Positions 46,155-57,390 of a DNA stretch of 64,000 nucleotides are shown here, piece after piece (the first letter of the stretch is position 1; every line of letters begins with the position of its first letter). The stretch is taken from assembly GCA_036023115.1 (NCBI GenBank), contig JAYKKT010000088.1, positions 3,859,001-3,923,000 on the forward strand, written 5' to 3'. The position numbers were made by a program, and so were the translations under genes. The notes below the pieces were generated by a model, which saw nothing but the letters and a program-made list of their open reading frames with translations, made no database searches and was not told the origin of the DNA. Source of the stretch: Brasenia schreberi (taxonomy: Eukaryota; Streptophyta; Magnoliopsida; Nymphaeales; Cabombaceae).

Positions 46155-46322
46155 AAATGTTAATTTAGATTCAAATATATCCAAGCACGAAGAGGTCAAT
46201 AAGTTGTAATCAACAACTTTTGGAAGTATCTCTTTTATATATATACTAAATGTTAATTTAGATTCAAATATATCCAAGCAGGAAGAGGTCAATAAGTTGT
46301 AATCAACAACTTTTGGAAGTAT
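46155..46322. repeat. 75-bp direct duplication (two copies)
   Basis: AAATGTTAATTTAGATTCAA ... TTTTGGAAGTAT at 46155-46229 and 46248-46322 differ by about one base and are separated by 18 bp. A diverged third copy lies at about 46961-47020 (ATGCTAATTTGGCTTCAAAT ... GGTCAATAAGTTGTAA). Confidence 0.93.
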
Positions 46323-46686
46323 AATTTTTGTACTTAATCTCAAACATTCATATCTTAAGATGAACGATTGAGATTTTAAAAATAAACAAATATATTACAT
46401 TCTCTCTCGTGTGTGTATATAGAGAGAGAGAGAAAAAAAAAGAAAGAGAAAGAGTTGTTAAACAACCTCCAACGGTAGACATCGCTTGATCATCACTACT
46501 GTCTATGTAATCAATAAGATGGTGGTGATTAAGATACCCATCTTATATTTAATATATGAATGTGCATTAAATGACATCAATCCTCGTATCAATATTGATA
46601 AAGGACTTTATTTAAGTCATTTATGTGGTCACACGGATGGTATGTATCGTCTTGTACATATGAGAAGGTGTTTAGCAACTCCCAAT

Positions 46687-46690
<4 letters not shown>

Positions 46691-46749
<59 letters not shown>

Positions 46750-46750
46750 T
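46691..46750. repeat. (TA)n(CA)n microsatellite
   Basis: A TA run of about 44 bp, then ACACACACACAC. Confidence 0.95.
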
Positions 46751-46925
46751 TATGGGTGATTGGATCCTACCCATTTATGCTCATTCATTGATTTTTAGTA
46801 ACATGAGTATAATAAAAATATCCTTCGTATTTTTTTAAAACCCCTTAAAAGATTTAAAATTATGCTCATACTACCCAAAAGTAATGAGTGAGGAGGTGTC
46901 ACTACATGTAGGATCTAGTTTTCTT
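46751..46925. mobile_element. Short non-coding MITE-like element
   Basis: It begins GGGTGATTGGATCCTACCCA and ends ACATGTAGGATCTAGTTTTC, the ends being loosely inverted (GGATCCTAC / GTAGGATC). A related copy at 56547-56723 shares GGATTCTGCCCAT, a central T-run and the AGATCCGGTTT end. Both are flanked by TA repeats. Confidence 0.55.
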
Positions 46926-47512
46926 ATATATATATATATATACACACACACACAATAATACATGCTAATTTGGCTTCAAATAAATCCACACAACAAAAGG
47001 TCAATAAGTTGTAACGAGGAACTGTGTATAGCTCGAGAATCCAACACCACCCGTTAAAGTTCATTCGATTTTTTTGTCCATCTGATGAAATATTTTGGGC
47101 CACCCTCCACAAAACAAAACCGTTTTTACTCTTGTTAATTGCAATTAATTGAAGTTTAACAAGCCATCTGCTCTCTTTTAGTATTTGATTTCCTTGTAAA
47201 ACTGGAGCTGATCTTATCATGAAATAAGCGGCTAGGCCATAAGCCAAAAACTGGAGGACGACCGTTCCGCCACGCTATGGCCTAGAATGTGGGTCTGGTA
47301 GGTGAACCCAGCTTCTAGCTTCTCACAGTTTGGCTTGATTTAGGGTAGTTCTTGGCTCATCCGAGTTTGGTTCGTTAAGCCATTCGAGCTGCAACTTGGA
47401 TGTGTTTCTTTAGTAGGTCCGATTCGCGAAAGCTCATTAAATGTCTTTTTCTTCGATTTTTCCATACATAAGCCATAGCCGAGGGTAATTATACTAGGTA
47501 TTTTTTTATGGG

Positions 47513-47602
47513 AGGAGGCATGCATGCACCCCTTGAGAATCGAGCTCCCTACCAACAACAACAGCATCAAATTGCATTACCATTGAGCTAACGCTCTGGT
47601 GC
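47513..47602 (-). mobile_element. tRNA-derived SINE, antisense, 5' part
   Basis: On the minus strand GCGTTAGCTCAATGGTAATG is the box A region and GGGAGCTCGATTCTCAAGGG the box B region, followed by GTGCATGCATGCCTCC. The 3' end is missing. Confidence 0.7.
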
Positions 47603-47774
47603 TAATTGTTTAGGAATGTCGGTTGGTAAATTCCATCTAAAGCTAAACACTATTGGTCATTTACCATCCAAGGCTAAACACCCTTGAAGCTAAGATAGAG
47701 ACAAAACATGAAAAGGACTTTGAAAAAAGAGTCAAGAATGCTTGAAATTATAAGGAGGGGAATAAATTAGGGTG

Positions 47775-48262
47775 GACCACATGTCCTATTTTGAGTAAAT
47801 CAGAACCGGTTCTGATTTTTCTGGAAATTGGAACCGGAATCGAATCCCCTCGAGGCCGGTTCTGCTTTCCAAACTGTCGATCGAAAGCAACTGCTGGTTT
47901 CGAGGCTGTTTCGGTTTTGGAACCATCTTGAAATTATTAGAGTCGTTAAAAAAACTGATTTTTTGAAAAAAGAGGCAATGCACCTTTTAAGAGTCGAACT
48001 CCTCACCATCTTGATCGATCCTGTCATTGTGCTATAGGACGGTTTGTGATAAAAAGTTTTGAAAAATATTTAAACAATATTTAATGGCGGTTCCAAACTG
48101 CTAGTTTCAGTTTTGGTTATGAGTCGGCTTCTAGACATCATGAATCATAACCAAATCGGAGGGTCTGGAGTTATGGTTTCGGGGCTGGTTTGGACCGTTC
48201 TGGTTAATGGTAATTTTGAGGACAGTGTGGTTCTGGTTTCGAAGCGGCCACATCTAGGGATG
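47775..48262. mobile_element. Possible hAT-like non-autonomous element
   Basis: Dense GAACCGG/CCGGTTC/GGTTTCGG phrases are bounded by TAGGGTGGACCAC on the left and a loosely inverted GCGGCCACATCTA on the right. No clean 8-bp duplication was found. An antisense SINE box B (GAGTTCGACTC) is embedded near 47990-48000. Confidence 0.4.
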
Positions 48263-48683
48263 GTGATGGGCCTTGGTCGCATGCAAACATGGCCTACGAC
48301 CGAGATCCACTACCCGGCTCGGAGCAGGGACCGGCTGGTGCAGGTTGCTACGGTGACTGAAGCCCGGGTTGGTATTCTATTCGCAGAGAACATTATCTAA
48401 AACTCCTTCTTTCTTAATTTTTTTCTTAATTTCAAATTCAATTTCTTGGAGAGATCGAGTTTTGTTATCATATGAGGAAGTAAGAATCAGGAGACAGAAG
48501 TCACACTTGAAATAGATTTCAAAACAAAACAATGACTCCTTTTCCTATTATTTTAAACTTTAGAAGTTATATCATGCAATTATTAATGTGGCTTAATGTG
48601 AGAAGGACAAGAATTGTCACCCAACCCAAAATGTTCGTGGAGTGACCCGCGTTGGACACGAATAATAACCCGAAAAGCACGTG

Positions 48684-48923
48684 TTATACTTTCTTTCTGG
48701 TAAATATCATAATGATCTTTTGCCTGTATTCTTCATAGTTGAAAAACATAGCCGGCCGAACCACGTTTATGTAAGCAGATTTCGATCTGTGTGCTTCCGA
48801 AACAGATTTGGATAAAACAAGGAAAAGAATACAATAAGCAAAAATTATGACCATAAAAACATTAACAAGGAGAATAATGGCTCCTCTCTGCAATTTTAGA
48901 GGACACAATGCTTTCATGCTCAT
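48684..48923 (-). CDS. Small ORF with one hydrophobic segment, unassigned
   Basis: A 79-codon frame on the same strand as the MYB gene, starting 127 bp downstream of its stop. A single membrane or signal-like segment (GAIILLVNVFMVIIFAYCIL, about residues 14-33) is followed by a basic and polar tail. I recognise no family. It may be the 3' UTR of the MYB transcript rather than a gene. Alternatively it could be a small secreted or membrane peptide. Confidence 0.25.
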   Translation of the reverse strand: MSMKALCPLKLQRGAIILLVNVFMVIIFAYCILFLVLSKSVSEAHRSKSAYINVVRPAMFFNYEEYRQKIIMIFTRKKV

Positions 48924-49049
48924 AGTTTTAGACTGAATACAAGGCCAAGGTGTTGATCATTATTTACATCTGCACAGATAAATTTTTGTAAGCCCTCTAA
49001 TCGTCACACCCTACTTTCAGATCCGAATTTGAACAATACAATTTTAGAA

Positions 49050-50267
49050 TTAGTACATGATTCTCTCCTGGGAGAGACAATGAGAAATGCTGCTAGAACT
49101 AAGACCGCTGTCTAGAAAGAAGTTATTCAATTCTTGACCTGAGAACGGCTTACCCCCTTCACAATCTGAGAACAAATTTGCTGCACCCCATAACGCAGCG
49201 TCTTCCTCAAAACCACCAAGACGGAATCTGTATGAGTTCGGATTATCAACAGGCTTTTGTGGCAAGAGGAGATTTTCCAGGCTCATCGTGTCAGTGATTA
49301 ATTCACGGGGCATCATCTCTTTCTTGATTCCTGCAGCTTGCTGTTGGTAGTTTCCATCAGATGAAGTGCAACTCTGATTACCACTAAACATATAGGTGGA
49401 AAATGGTGGGCTTTGATCTTCGTTTTGTGAGAGCAGACCAGGCCATATGTAGTTAAGATGTGTTGTCTCTAAAGAGATCTCTAAGCCACTGCGCTGATCC
49501 CGCTGCTGCTGATGCAGTATCATGGGTAAAGGAGAAGGAAAGTGAAAGTTTTCAAAGGATAAAACGGATGATTGGCCCTTGTTTTCATCAAGGAGAGGAG
49601 ATTTTGTGGGGAGGATGGAATTTGCTTGCGGTTTGCACGAGGTGATCCGGTTAGTCTGCTGCTGGTCCTTCTGTCTCCCAAAGAGCTTCTTCTTCAGCTT
49701 AGTATTCCAATAGTTTTTGATATCGTTATCAGTTCTTCCTGGCAATTGAGCGGCAATAACCGACCATCTGCACATTGTAAAGAATTGCGAGCCGATTAGT
49801 ATAATTTCATAAATAAAAATGTCGGTGATCCTGGTTTTGCCTCTATTGTTTAGAATTCAAGTTTGTGAAATCGTGAAAGATCAAATTATGAAGGAATCAC
49901 CTGCTCCCCATGTTGGCAAAGAGGCTGCAAATTATCCTATCTTCATAATCTGTGAATTCTCCATGCTTGATGTTTGGCCTTAGATAATTCAACCATCGAA
50001 GCCTGCAGCTTTTTCCACATCTCTTTAGACCTACAACATCAAAACACCATTAATTAACATAATTCTCGCACAGAGAAAAGCTGCAAAATTCTCTTTCTTG
50101 TTTTCCATTGTGGAAAATTTCTAACTAGTACCTGCTTTTTGAGGGAGAGCAATCCAGTTTCCACCGGTGCCATACTTCTCCATGTACTCCTTGAGTTTGA
50201 TGTCTTCTTCAGGCGACCAAGGCCCTTTCTTAACGTTTTCCTTGTCACAGCAAGGTGCCCTCCCCAT
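49050..50267 (-). CDS. R2R3-MYB transcription factor, subgroup 14 (RAX/MYB36-like)
   Basis: Three exons on the minus strand: 50132-50267, 49901-50030 and 49767-49050, with GT-AG introns of about 100 and 133 bp, giving 327 residues. ATG at 50267 begins [21 protein letters not shown]2 spans about residues 13-63 with its Trp residues ([31 protein letters not shown]). R3 follows, about 66-114 ([51 protein letters not shown]), with the usual aromatic first-Trp replacement. The [11 protein letters not shown] insertion and IKHG..IICSL are signatures of the RAX/MYB36/MYB68/MYB84/MYB87 group. That group acts in axillary meristem formation or root endodermal/suberin differentiation in Arabidopsis. The C-terminus is Gln/Ser-rich with an acidic stretch. 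It is intact and probably functional. Confidence 0.95.
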
Positions 50268-51154
50268 GGCGCTTTGTGGTCTCTGTTACTTGGTTGAGGA
50301 GATGACCAACAACCCCTTGATATGTTTCAAAATGTTGTCTAGGTTTCTTGTGGAGATGCGTGAGACTTTATGCATAGAAAAAGGGTGAGTCAGACTGCAG
50401 GCCCAGTCTTTCTCCTCCGGAAAGAAAGTCAGCAGTAGAACCTTCCGTCAGCGATGCAGCCTGCTTTCACATTCACAAGTCCGGTGTCATTTTTCACCAA
50501 AAGTCTGAAATAATTATAGCGATAAAATAATTAAAGATTCCCAGTAAAGATGTTGATAAAATATTGAAAGATGGCTCCTCTTGCTCTCTCCTGTTTAGCC
50601 CACTAAAGTCCAGACACAGTGCAATAAGATAATAGTAATCTTAAGTAGCTGTATTATTGCATAGAATCTCAAGATGCCTAACAGTATAACTCTTATATTT
50701 ATCAACAGAAATCATTGTTTTCTTAGAGATAAGGATTCCGAGGTTTCTTTTTTCAAGAAAACCAAACATGGGAGCCGTCACAGTAAGAGTCTCTCTCTCT
50801 ATATATAAAATACTTGTCCATCTTCTGTATTTTATTGCTGCACAGCTACCAAACTGTGGGTGTATGTACAAATTTGGTGTAATAACTGACCAAACACTTA
50901 TTTTTCTTGAACTCTCTAATTCTTCCTTGGTTTAATGTATCATTGATTTCTTTGTCCAACGTTATCCAGTGAGAATACCAACCTATTTGAATCAGTAGCT
51001 TAATTATGATATTATTCAGTAACGGCATATTCAGCATCTGCATGAGAAAGCACAGCCAGACCGTTTCAATTAGGGTTCACCTAACTCTGTGCATATAATT
51101 CGCCTCTACTTTTGATGGGTACTTGTTGATTCCTTTTCTTGTGTTAGAGACACT
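50268..51154. other. Upstream region of the MYB gene
   Basis: It should contain the MYB promoter. TTTTATATATAGAGAGAG at about 50792-50809 (minus strand) is a possible TATA box, with a CT-rich tract beside it, about 530 bp upstream of the ATG. No gene recognised. Confidence 0.4.
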
Positions 51155-51296
51155 GGTAGACAGTTCAAGAAGCATTTCAACGCAAATATTTTCGGTGCCG
51201 GACCTATTTGTGAGTGAGGTGAGGCATCCGGCTGCCTCACCGGAAACTGAAAGAAAAAGAAAAATCTGTAAAGAAATGCTTCTTAAACTGTCTGGC
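51155..51296. repeat. Foldback hairpin element, ~140 bp
   Basis: AGACAGTTCAAGAAGCATTTC at 51158-51178 is the near-perfect inverse of GAAATGCTTCTTAAACTGTCT at 51273-51293. Near the centre GGTGAGGCA and TGCCTCACC form a second perfect stem at about 51218-51241. It could be a small MITE or a hairpin-RNA locus. Confidence 0.8.
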
Positions 51297-51393
51297 TCAT
51301 GTTTCTTTTCATTGATTTTGTTTGTGAGAAGCTTGGGGGCCAAGTTATCTCGGTTAGAAAGCGCGAGAATCTTGGGGTTCAAGATACAGAGGA

Positions 51394-51533
51394 ACCCAGA
51401 GCATTTAGCTCAATGGCAGGCCGCTCTAACGCCATTGCTGCTGGTGGGGAGTTCGACTTCCAGATGTTTCATGCGTGTGCATGTGTGGGTGTGGGTGTTA
51501 GGCTTTGGCTTCCTCTTGTAACAGAAAAAAAAG
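51394..51533 (+). mobile_element. tRNA-derived SINE, complete, 140 bp
   Basis: Box A region TTTAGCTCAATGGCAGGCCG, box B region GGGGAGTTCGACTTCCAG, then GTGTTAGGCTTTGGCTTCCT, CTTGTAAC and an A-rich tail. The target duplication AAGATACAGAGGA is at 51381-51393 and 51534-51546. This copy defines the ends of the family. Confidence 0.9.
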
Positions 51534-51546
51534 AAGATACAGAGGA

Positions 51547-52699
51547 TACCTTGTTTTATGAGTAATGATGTATAAGGGATCTTGGTTTGGCTTTGGTTCT
51601 AGACTCAGAGATCATATTGTCATCTGCTAATCTTTTCCTTATAGTGTTGTATTTGACTTAAGTGTTTTGTGCTTGGGTGTTTGAGGGTCCAACCACAAAA
51701 CATTTTAGTTTTGAAGTTCGATTCTTATGGTGGTGCATGCGTCCCATTGTAATCATAAAAACAAGAATTAATGTTATTTAATAGACATTGGTATATTAAA
51801 TGCAGCGCGAGATATTGATCGCTCGAATGTAATGATGATCAAGCGGCTCCCACACGCTTTCTCACTTTCTATATGTGTGTATGTATTTCACATACACACC
51901 ATGTAGGCAACTTGACCAAATTATATAAAATAACCAATTTCAGTAAAATCGATAATGGCACATAATATAAGAGTGAGCAGCAAACTGAGAGCTGAGGGCA
52001 TGAGGAACCGGGCCAAATGCAACCTCATCAACTTGAGAAGATCGCTGTAGTCTTCCAGCTTTCGTAGACCCTTCTGTTTGGTGTATTTGACTTTGCTAGC
52101 ATGACATTGAATGCGAAATTTGATGAAACGAGTTGTGGATCCAATAGCAACTATTATTTTGCCATGTAGTGACGGTTGGGACATGAGCATTTCATGATCA
52201 AAAGGCCTTTTTCAAAACTTCTGACCTAAGCAACCAGGTCCATATTGAATCACTGATAGAGCATGTCATTTAAGAAAATCACCATATATATATATAATGT
52301 ATATATATTACTGTGGGGGACTGTTGGCAGATGAGTTTGAGTTTTCAGTGTCACAAGAAGATACTAGCGACATTGAAAGATGAATATTATACATCAGTAC
52401 TAAGAACAACAATAGAGAGTTACACCGTCACCCCGTTGGAGCTTACAACGAGAGTAACAGTGGTAGGATTGAGAGTCCATTCCAGTTCCGAGTTCAGCCG
52501 GGCCTTTCCTCATGCATGCACACGCAAAAGAGCACGCAGACGCTTTCTTAGACCAGTGACGCATTCCCATCTTGTCAAAGTTTCACTGCTCAGACGCCTC
52601 ACCATGAAAATGTTCTCTCTCTCTCTCTCCTGCAGTAATGATGCTTTCTTCTGTACGAGTACCTCAAGCTCTCTTGGCTTGGGCGTAAACATGACAGGT
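51547..52699. other. Intergenic DNA with SINE scraps
   Basis: 51660-51770 retains a SINE-like box B (GAAGTTCGATTCTTATGG) and the CATTGTAATCATAAAAAC end. No gene is supported elsewhere. A (CT)n run lies at 52615-52630. Confidence 0.4.
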
Positions 52700-52910
52700 T
52701 TTAAACTCGGGTCAACAGTTTGAACCGAAACAGAACCGAGCAGCAAATCGGCTAGACCTGAGACTGGCTTTGGTGGAATCAGAACCGTGGTCGGTGGGGA
52801 ACCCCTTGGTTCAGTTTTGGTTAAGGGATTTTGTGAACCAGACCGGAACTATAACCATAACTGGCCTTGGAATCGGAACGGAGACTGGCCCTTTAAATCA
52901 GCCATGTCTA
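52700..52910. mobile_element. Possible hAT-like non-autonomous element
   Basis: AACCGAAACAGAACCGAG, GGAATCAGAACCGTGG and similar phrases lie between loosely inverted ends (TAAACATGACAGG and the inverse of GCCATGTCTAC). A SINE-like fragment follows at 52915-53010 (GAGTTCGATACCCAGG, A-tail). Confidence 0.4.
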
Positions 52911-53421
52911 CTTGGGAGTCAAATGGAGTGAAGCTAACGAGTTCGATACCCAGGAGCGTGCATATCTAGTAGGGGGTGACTAACCCTAGCTTGCCTTGGA
53001 AAAAAAAAAAGGCCGAGTGAACCTTCATCTTAAGATGGAGGGATGTGGTGGCACCGTATATTTGAAGATGCATGCAAAAGCATGATTTGTACAAAATAAT
53101 GTCACCTAAACTAACAAAGATGTCTATACTGTTCTCAATTTGTGCTGTCATGGTAATTAATCCTTTCCTTAGGAAAAATTTTGAAACTAGGAAATAAGGT
53201 AGGTTAGATCCTACAATGACTATATGCGATACTTTTTTTATTTCCTTTTCTTGGAAAGCAATTTTCATCTTTTTCTTTTGGCTTTGTACTTGATCTACTT
53301 GTATACTATTTGCCTTTTTTTTAAAACAATTTTCATTTTTTTTCCTGTTTTTTATATAGACCATGTATCTATTCAATCCAATGGTCCGGATTATCATAAA
53401 TGGGAGTCTAGGAACACACAT

Positions 53422-53430
53422 TCTCTCTCT

Positions 53431-53518
<88 letters not shown>
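53422..53518. repeat. (CT)n(TA)n compound microsatellite
   Basis: CT repeats with one TT interruption, then about 48 bp of TA. Confidence 0.95.
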
Positions 53519-53519
<1 letters not shown>

Positions 53520-54205
53520 CATATATAAGAAAACTCTATCGTATCCATTTTGATATGCCCATCAATTACTTTTTTGGTAGCATGAGTTTAATTAAAAAAT
53601 TAAGGCTAAAAAGACGAAAGACAATATCATTACGTTCATGTCCAATCACTATATATATATAAGTGGTGTCAATGGTGTGCATGATCCAATTACTATATAT
53701 GTATATATGTGCAGTTTTCTATTATAAGTTCCAAAAGAGGGTTTGTTAATCTTTTTTTGCTACATGTAGTTTATGTGCAGCTTAATCAATATAAATTCAA
53801 ACTAGAAAATTTAAAAAAAAGAAGAAAATTGAGGTGGGTGACATTTGAAGTCAAATGTGGCCAGTGTGTCTCTTTAAACCCATGCGTGAATGCCAGTTGA
53901 TCACTATCATACCTAACGGCGACGATGTTGCCCTAAGTCGGTACCGAGAAATTAATGGGCAACAGAAAAATACAAAGGCCCTTCCTATTTTTTAGTGAAT
54001 TTAAGGGAACCACCTTTGACGTTGAAGAAATCTATATTTTACTGTTGATGATGGTAAGAACGGAAAAATATACGTACATAATCTGCCCGAACGTTTCGCC
54101 GGCCACAGCCAGCGAAATGAGTACTATTTTTTATTCACACTTTCTCGCACGTCCACTCGGTGGTGGATTTCTATATAACACCTCTCAACACACACATATT
54201 ATATA

Positions 54206-54390
54206 TAGGGAGTGGTCCGTGCTCAATTGAACACGGTACATAATGGAGTGGTTTTGTGTAGTTTGACCAATCTAACCATCAGTTGTCATCCTTCACCCCA
54301 TTTTATTACTCCTCTATTCTTCAAATCCACCTTTTGCCTATACAAATTATCAAATATCACTATTCAAACCACCTAAAATAGTACAAAACC

Positions 54391-54428
<38 letters not shown>

Positions 54429-54587
54429 TTTTTAGTACTTTTCTTGTTGATATCGGCGATTTTGACAAGTGAAAGGTAGTTTTGATTAGTAAAGAAATAG
54501 TAAAAGGTGATAGAAGGCAACTAATAGTTGGAATTAGTGGAATCATGCAAACCACTCGATTGAATACTGTGCTTAATTGAGCACATA

Positions 54588-54600
<13 letters not shown>
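54206..54600. mobile_element. Foldback MITE, ~395 bp
   Basis: The left end AGGGAGTGGTCCGTGCTCAA and right end (reverse complement AGAGAGTAGTATGTGCTCAA) form terminal inverted repeats. Pairing continues imperfectly inward for about 150 bp per arm (GAGTGGTTTTGTG... with GAGTGGTTTGCATG...). The turn is a (TA)n run at 54395-54425. Outside the right end lies (CT)n(TA)n. No coding sequence. Confidence 0.8.

Positions 54601-54655
<55 letters not shown>
54589..54655. repeat. (CT)n(TA)n microsatellite at a MITE end
   Basis: CT run, TA run, then ACACACAC, starting within the terminal repeat of the foldback element at 54206-54600. Confidence 0.95.
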
Positions 54656-54659
<4 letters not shown>

Positions 54660-54724
54660 TATATATATATACATATATAGTCCTCTAAAAGTATATGCTT
54701 CTTGAGTGGACTCTAATTGCTATA

Positions 54725-54985
54725 TATATAATTCTGTCCATGCTTAAATCTACTCAAATGTCTATGTTATTTGAATGGTGCAATTAATAGTGAAGATTTG
54801 AAATGAAAAAGCATATTATACCATTGTATCTTAAACATGAGTATGAAAAGTACAACAATACACATTGCTTTTTAAGGTTCAAATCTCTATAGTTGATCAC
54901 GATAATCGAACCGTGGAAATATTTAAGAAGATTTAAGCATAAATGAGAATTGTGCATGGACCACTCTCCCTCTCTCTTTCTATAT
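54725..54985. mobile_element. Foldback MITE related to the 42.6 kb copy
   Basis: The left arm GTCCATGCTTAAATCTACTC pairs with the right arm, whose reverse complement reads AGAGTGGTCCATGCACAATT and then ATGCTTAAATCTTCTTAAA. The interior arms also pair loosely (GAAGATTTGAAATGAAAAAG with GAGATTTGAACCTTAAAAAG). Flanked by TATATATA on both sides. Confidence 0.65.
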
Positions 54986-55779
54986 ATATATGTATATATA
55001 TAATATCTCTGTATAAATACATATGCATACATGTATGTGTGGATATAGAGTTTTGAGCAAAAGTTCGCAACAATGGTTGCCAGATAACTCACATCTCCAT
55101 ACTGAGACATTTATATGGAAAACTAAGCCATAACCAGCTCATCACGATAATAAGCTAGTTTTAAGTCCCTGTCTCCTAATTCATGTAGAATCGTCGTTCA
55201 GGCAATTCAAAATTTAACGTTACATGTTTATGAGCCAATTCATTTATTAATTATATTTCATATCATGACATTATTTTTCCCTAGGTTTGTAGTGCACTAC
55301 ACATGTATTATAATTTCTTGACATAACCCTCAACTTGTGGTTCGGGACTTGTCAATTATTGGCTTATCACAATTAAGATATATCTAATTTTAAACCATCT
55401 CTCTCTCACATAAACACATGTATACGTGTGTGAGCAGGTGTTCAGACACACATGTACACACAGAGACAATAACAAACCTGGCCATGTTGTGGTACCGGTG
55501 GATCGCTTGGACTTTAGGACTTACTTGGGTTGGTCCGGGCCAGTTCAAAGGCTAACTAACACAATTAAGTACTCAATCCCGGTTCCAAACAAATTACAGA
55601 ATCTAAAATAGCCCCGGCCTGCAAAATAATAAGGGAAAATTACGCTCGACAAATGTAGGCAAGATTAAAAATTGTAAATTTTGTCAGCAAATTCTTTGAT
55701 ACTAAAATGAAAACAATTAACCAGCAAAGCATGTTCTTAAAGAAAAAATGGTAACACCGAAGGGATGGTAAATTGACAC
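54986..55779. other. Intergenic DNA, no gene supported
   Basis: AT-rich, with short TATA runs near 54990-55040 and CACACA runs at 55410-55460. No feature recognised. Confidence 0.4.
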
Positions 55780-56460
55780 TTCACACCCTCTTGGTCCTCA
55801 AATATGTTAATTGGATTGACCCAAGATGAGTAAAACAACAGTAGAAAGATTTTCGTCGGCTTCTACCACCTCGACTGTGTCATCTATTCAAAACATGAGC
55901 TTTTGGTGCAATGTCGAGAGTACATAGTAGTTTGTGTGGATCAAATCTCTATTGAGGAGTAACAAATAAGTTAAGTTAACATTCACCATGAAAAGTGAGG
56001 TGTTAGAAGTCCTTGAATCAATCATAAGCTCTATCACTATCACTTCATTATGATAGATGGTTCCTCCCAGAAGCCAGACATCTTCATATTAGTGGAGATC
56101 AAATTGGTAATCATCCTCCTAATTTGATGCATGGTGTTGAGGGGCATCAAATTAAATATGATGTCTCCATCAACAAGCATCTCCCTCACATGATAGTCGA
56201 TCACAATGACTGATCCATAATGGTCGGAGATGTCTTGTAATACCTTCTTATGGTTTATCAATGTAAGCCAGACATAGCTACTTCTCGCTGTGGCCTATGA
56301 TAACACTTGTGGTAGGACGCCCTTAGGGTTGCAGTGGACTTCTCTCTCGAGTTTGCCAATTTGGTGAATATGGGTTGGGTTGCATTTGAGATATGCTTTG
56401 TCATGAAGAAAATCCCACTGGATAGAAGCTTTGCTGGCCACGGTCACTTGCGCTTTAATT
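55780..56460 (-). pseudogene. Gypsy retrotransposon aspartic protease region
   Basis: The minus strand reads VIVIDYHVREMLVDGDIIFN then LMPLNTMHQI and TNMKMSGF, which matches the retropepsin of Tat/Ogre-type Gypsy elements (VR.MLVDGGS..NLMPL). Further down come SRTSNTSLFMVNVNLTYLLL, NRDLIHTNYYVLSTLHQKL and DDTVEVVEAD, the family's LLGRDWIH ... SSLHQ ... VEVVEAD block. The catalytic D-(T/S/G)-G triad is altered (VDGD), and stops interrupt it. No reverse transcriptase follows. Confidence 0.72.
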
Positions 56461-56546
56461 ATAATGCATGCTTATAAACTCTTTTAGTTAATGATGTGTG
56501 CTTGAGAGAGAGGGATTACCTAAAATATATGTATATGTATATATAG

Positions 56547-56840
<294 letters not shown>

Positions 56841-56962
56841 CAAGAACTGATAGATGAGCTGGTAATTGAACCGAGTACGGGCTGTTTGTCAGCTTGAAAT
56901 CTTGTTATGTTTTGGTTGTTTCGTTTGAGTCGAGCAGAAGATGAACTGCTCGTGCACCGAGA

Positions 56963-57078
56963 GCATTAGCTCAACGGCAAGGCGCGCTAGCGCCATTGCT
57001 GCTGGTGGGGGGTTCGGCTCCCGGGGGATGCATGTGTGGGTGTGTGTTAGGTTTCAGCTTCCTCTTGTAACCAAAAAA
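56963..57078 (+). mobile_element. tRNA-derived SINE
   Basis: ATTAGCTCAACGGCAAGGCG (box A), GGGGGTTCGGCTCCCGGG (box B), GTGTTAGGTTTCAGCTTCCT, CTTGTAACC and A9. It is the best-preserved pol III promoter of the family here. No clear target duplication was found. Confidence 0.85.
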
Positions 57079-57390
57079 AAATCCAAACTCGTTGTTTATT
57101 CATATAATCTAAACTCATAAAGTAATGTTTTACATCAACAATAATTGCTAATTACTGTCATAAATGAACATTTATCAAAATAACACACATACAACAGCAC
57201 AATAATCAGAACTCTCAACATGCATGCACATTTATAAGCAATTCTTTAATAATATAAACAACTCATTATTATCAAACTAGCAGCAAACCAAGTAAATCAT
57301 TCACATTTAAAAAAATGCAAATTAAACAACGTATAACACAATTATATTGACTCTAAATTTATTCACCTACTCCAAACAATTACCTAGAAC

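Noticed and set aside
51123..51521. 132-codon plus-strand open frame
   Set aside because: It spans the foldback hairpin and a SINE; its translation has no family features.
56963..57040. A functional tRNA gene at the box A/box B pair
   Set aside because: The tRNA-like part lacks a full cloverleaf, is followed by a tRNA-unrelated body and poly-A, and recurs in several copies, so it is a SINE.
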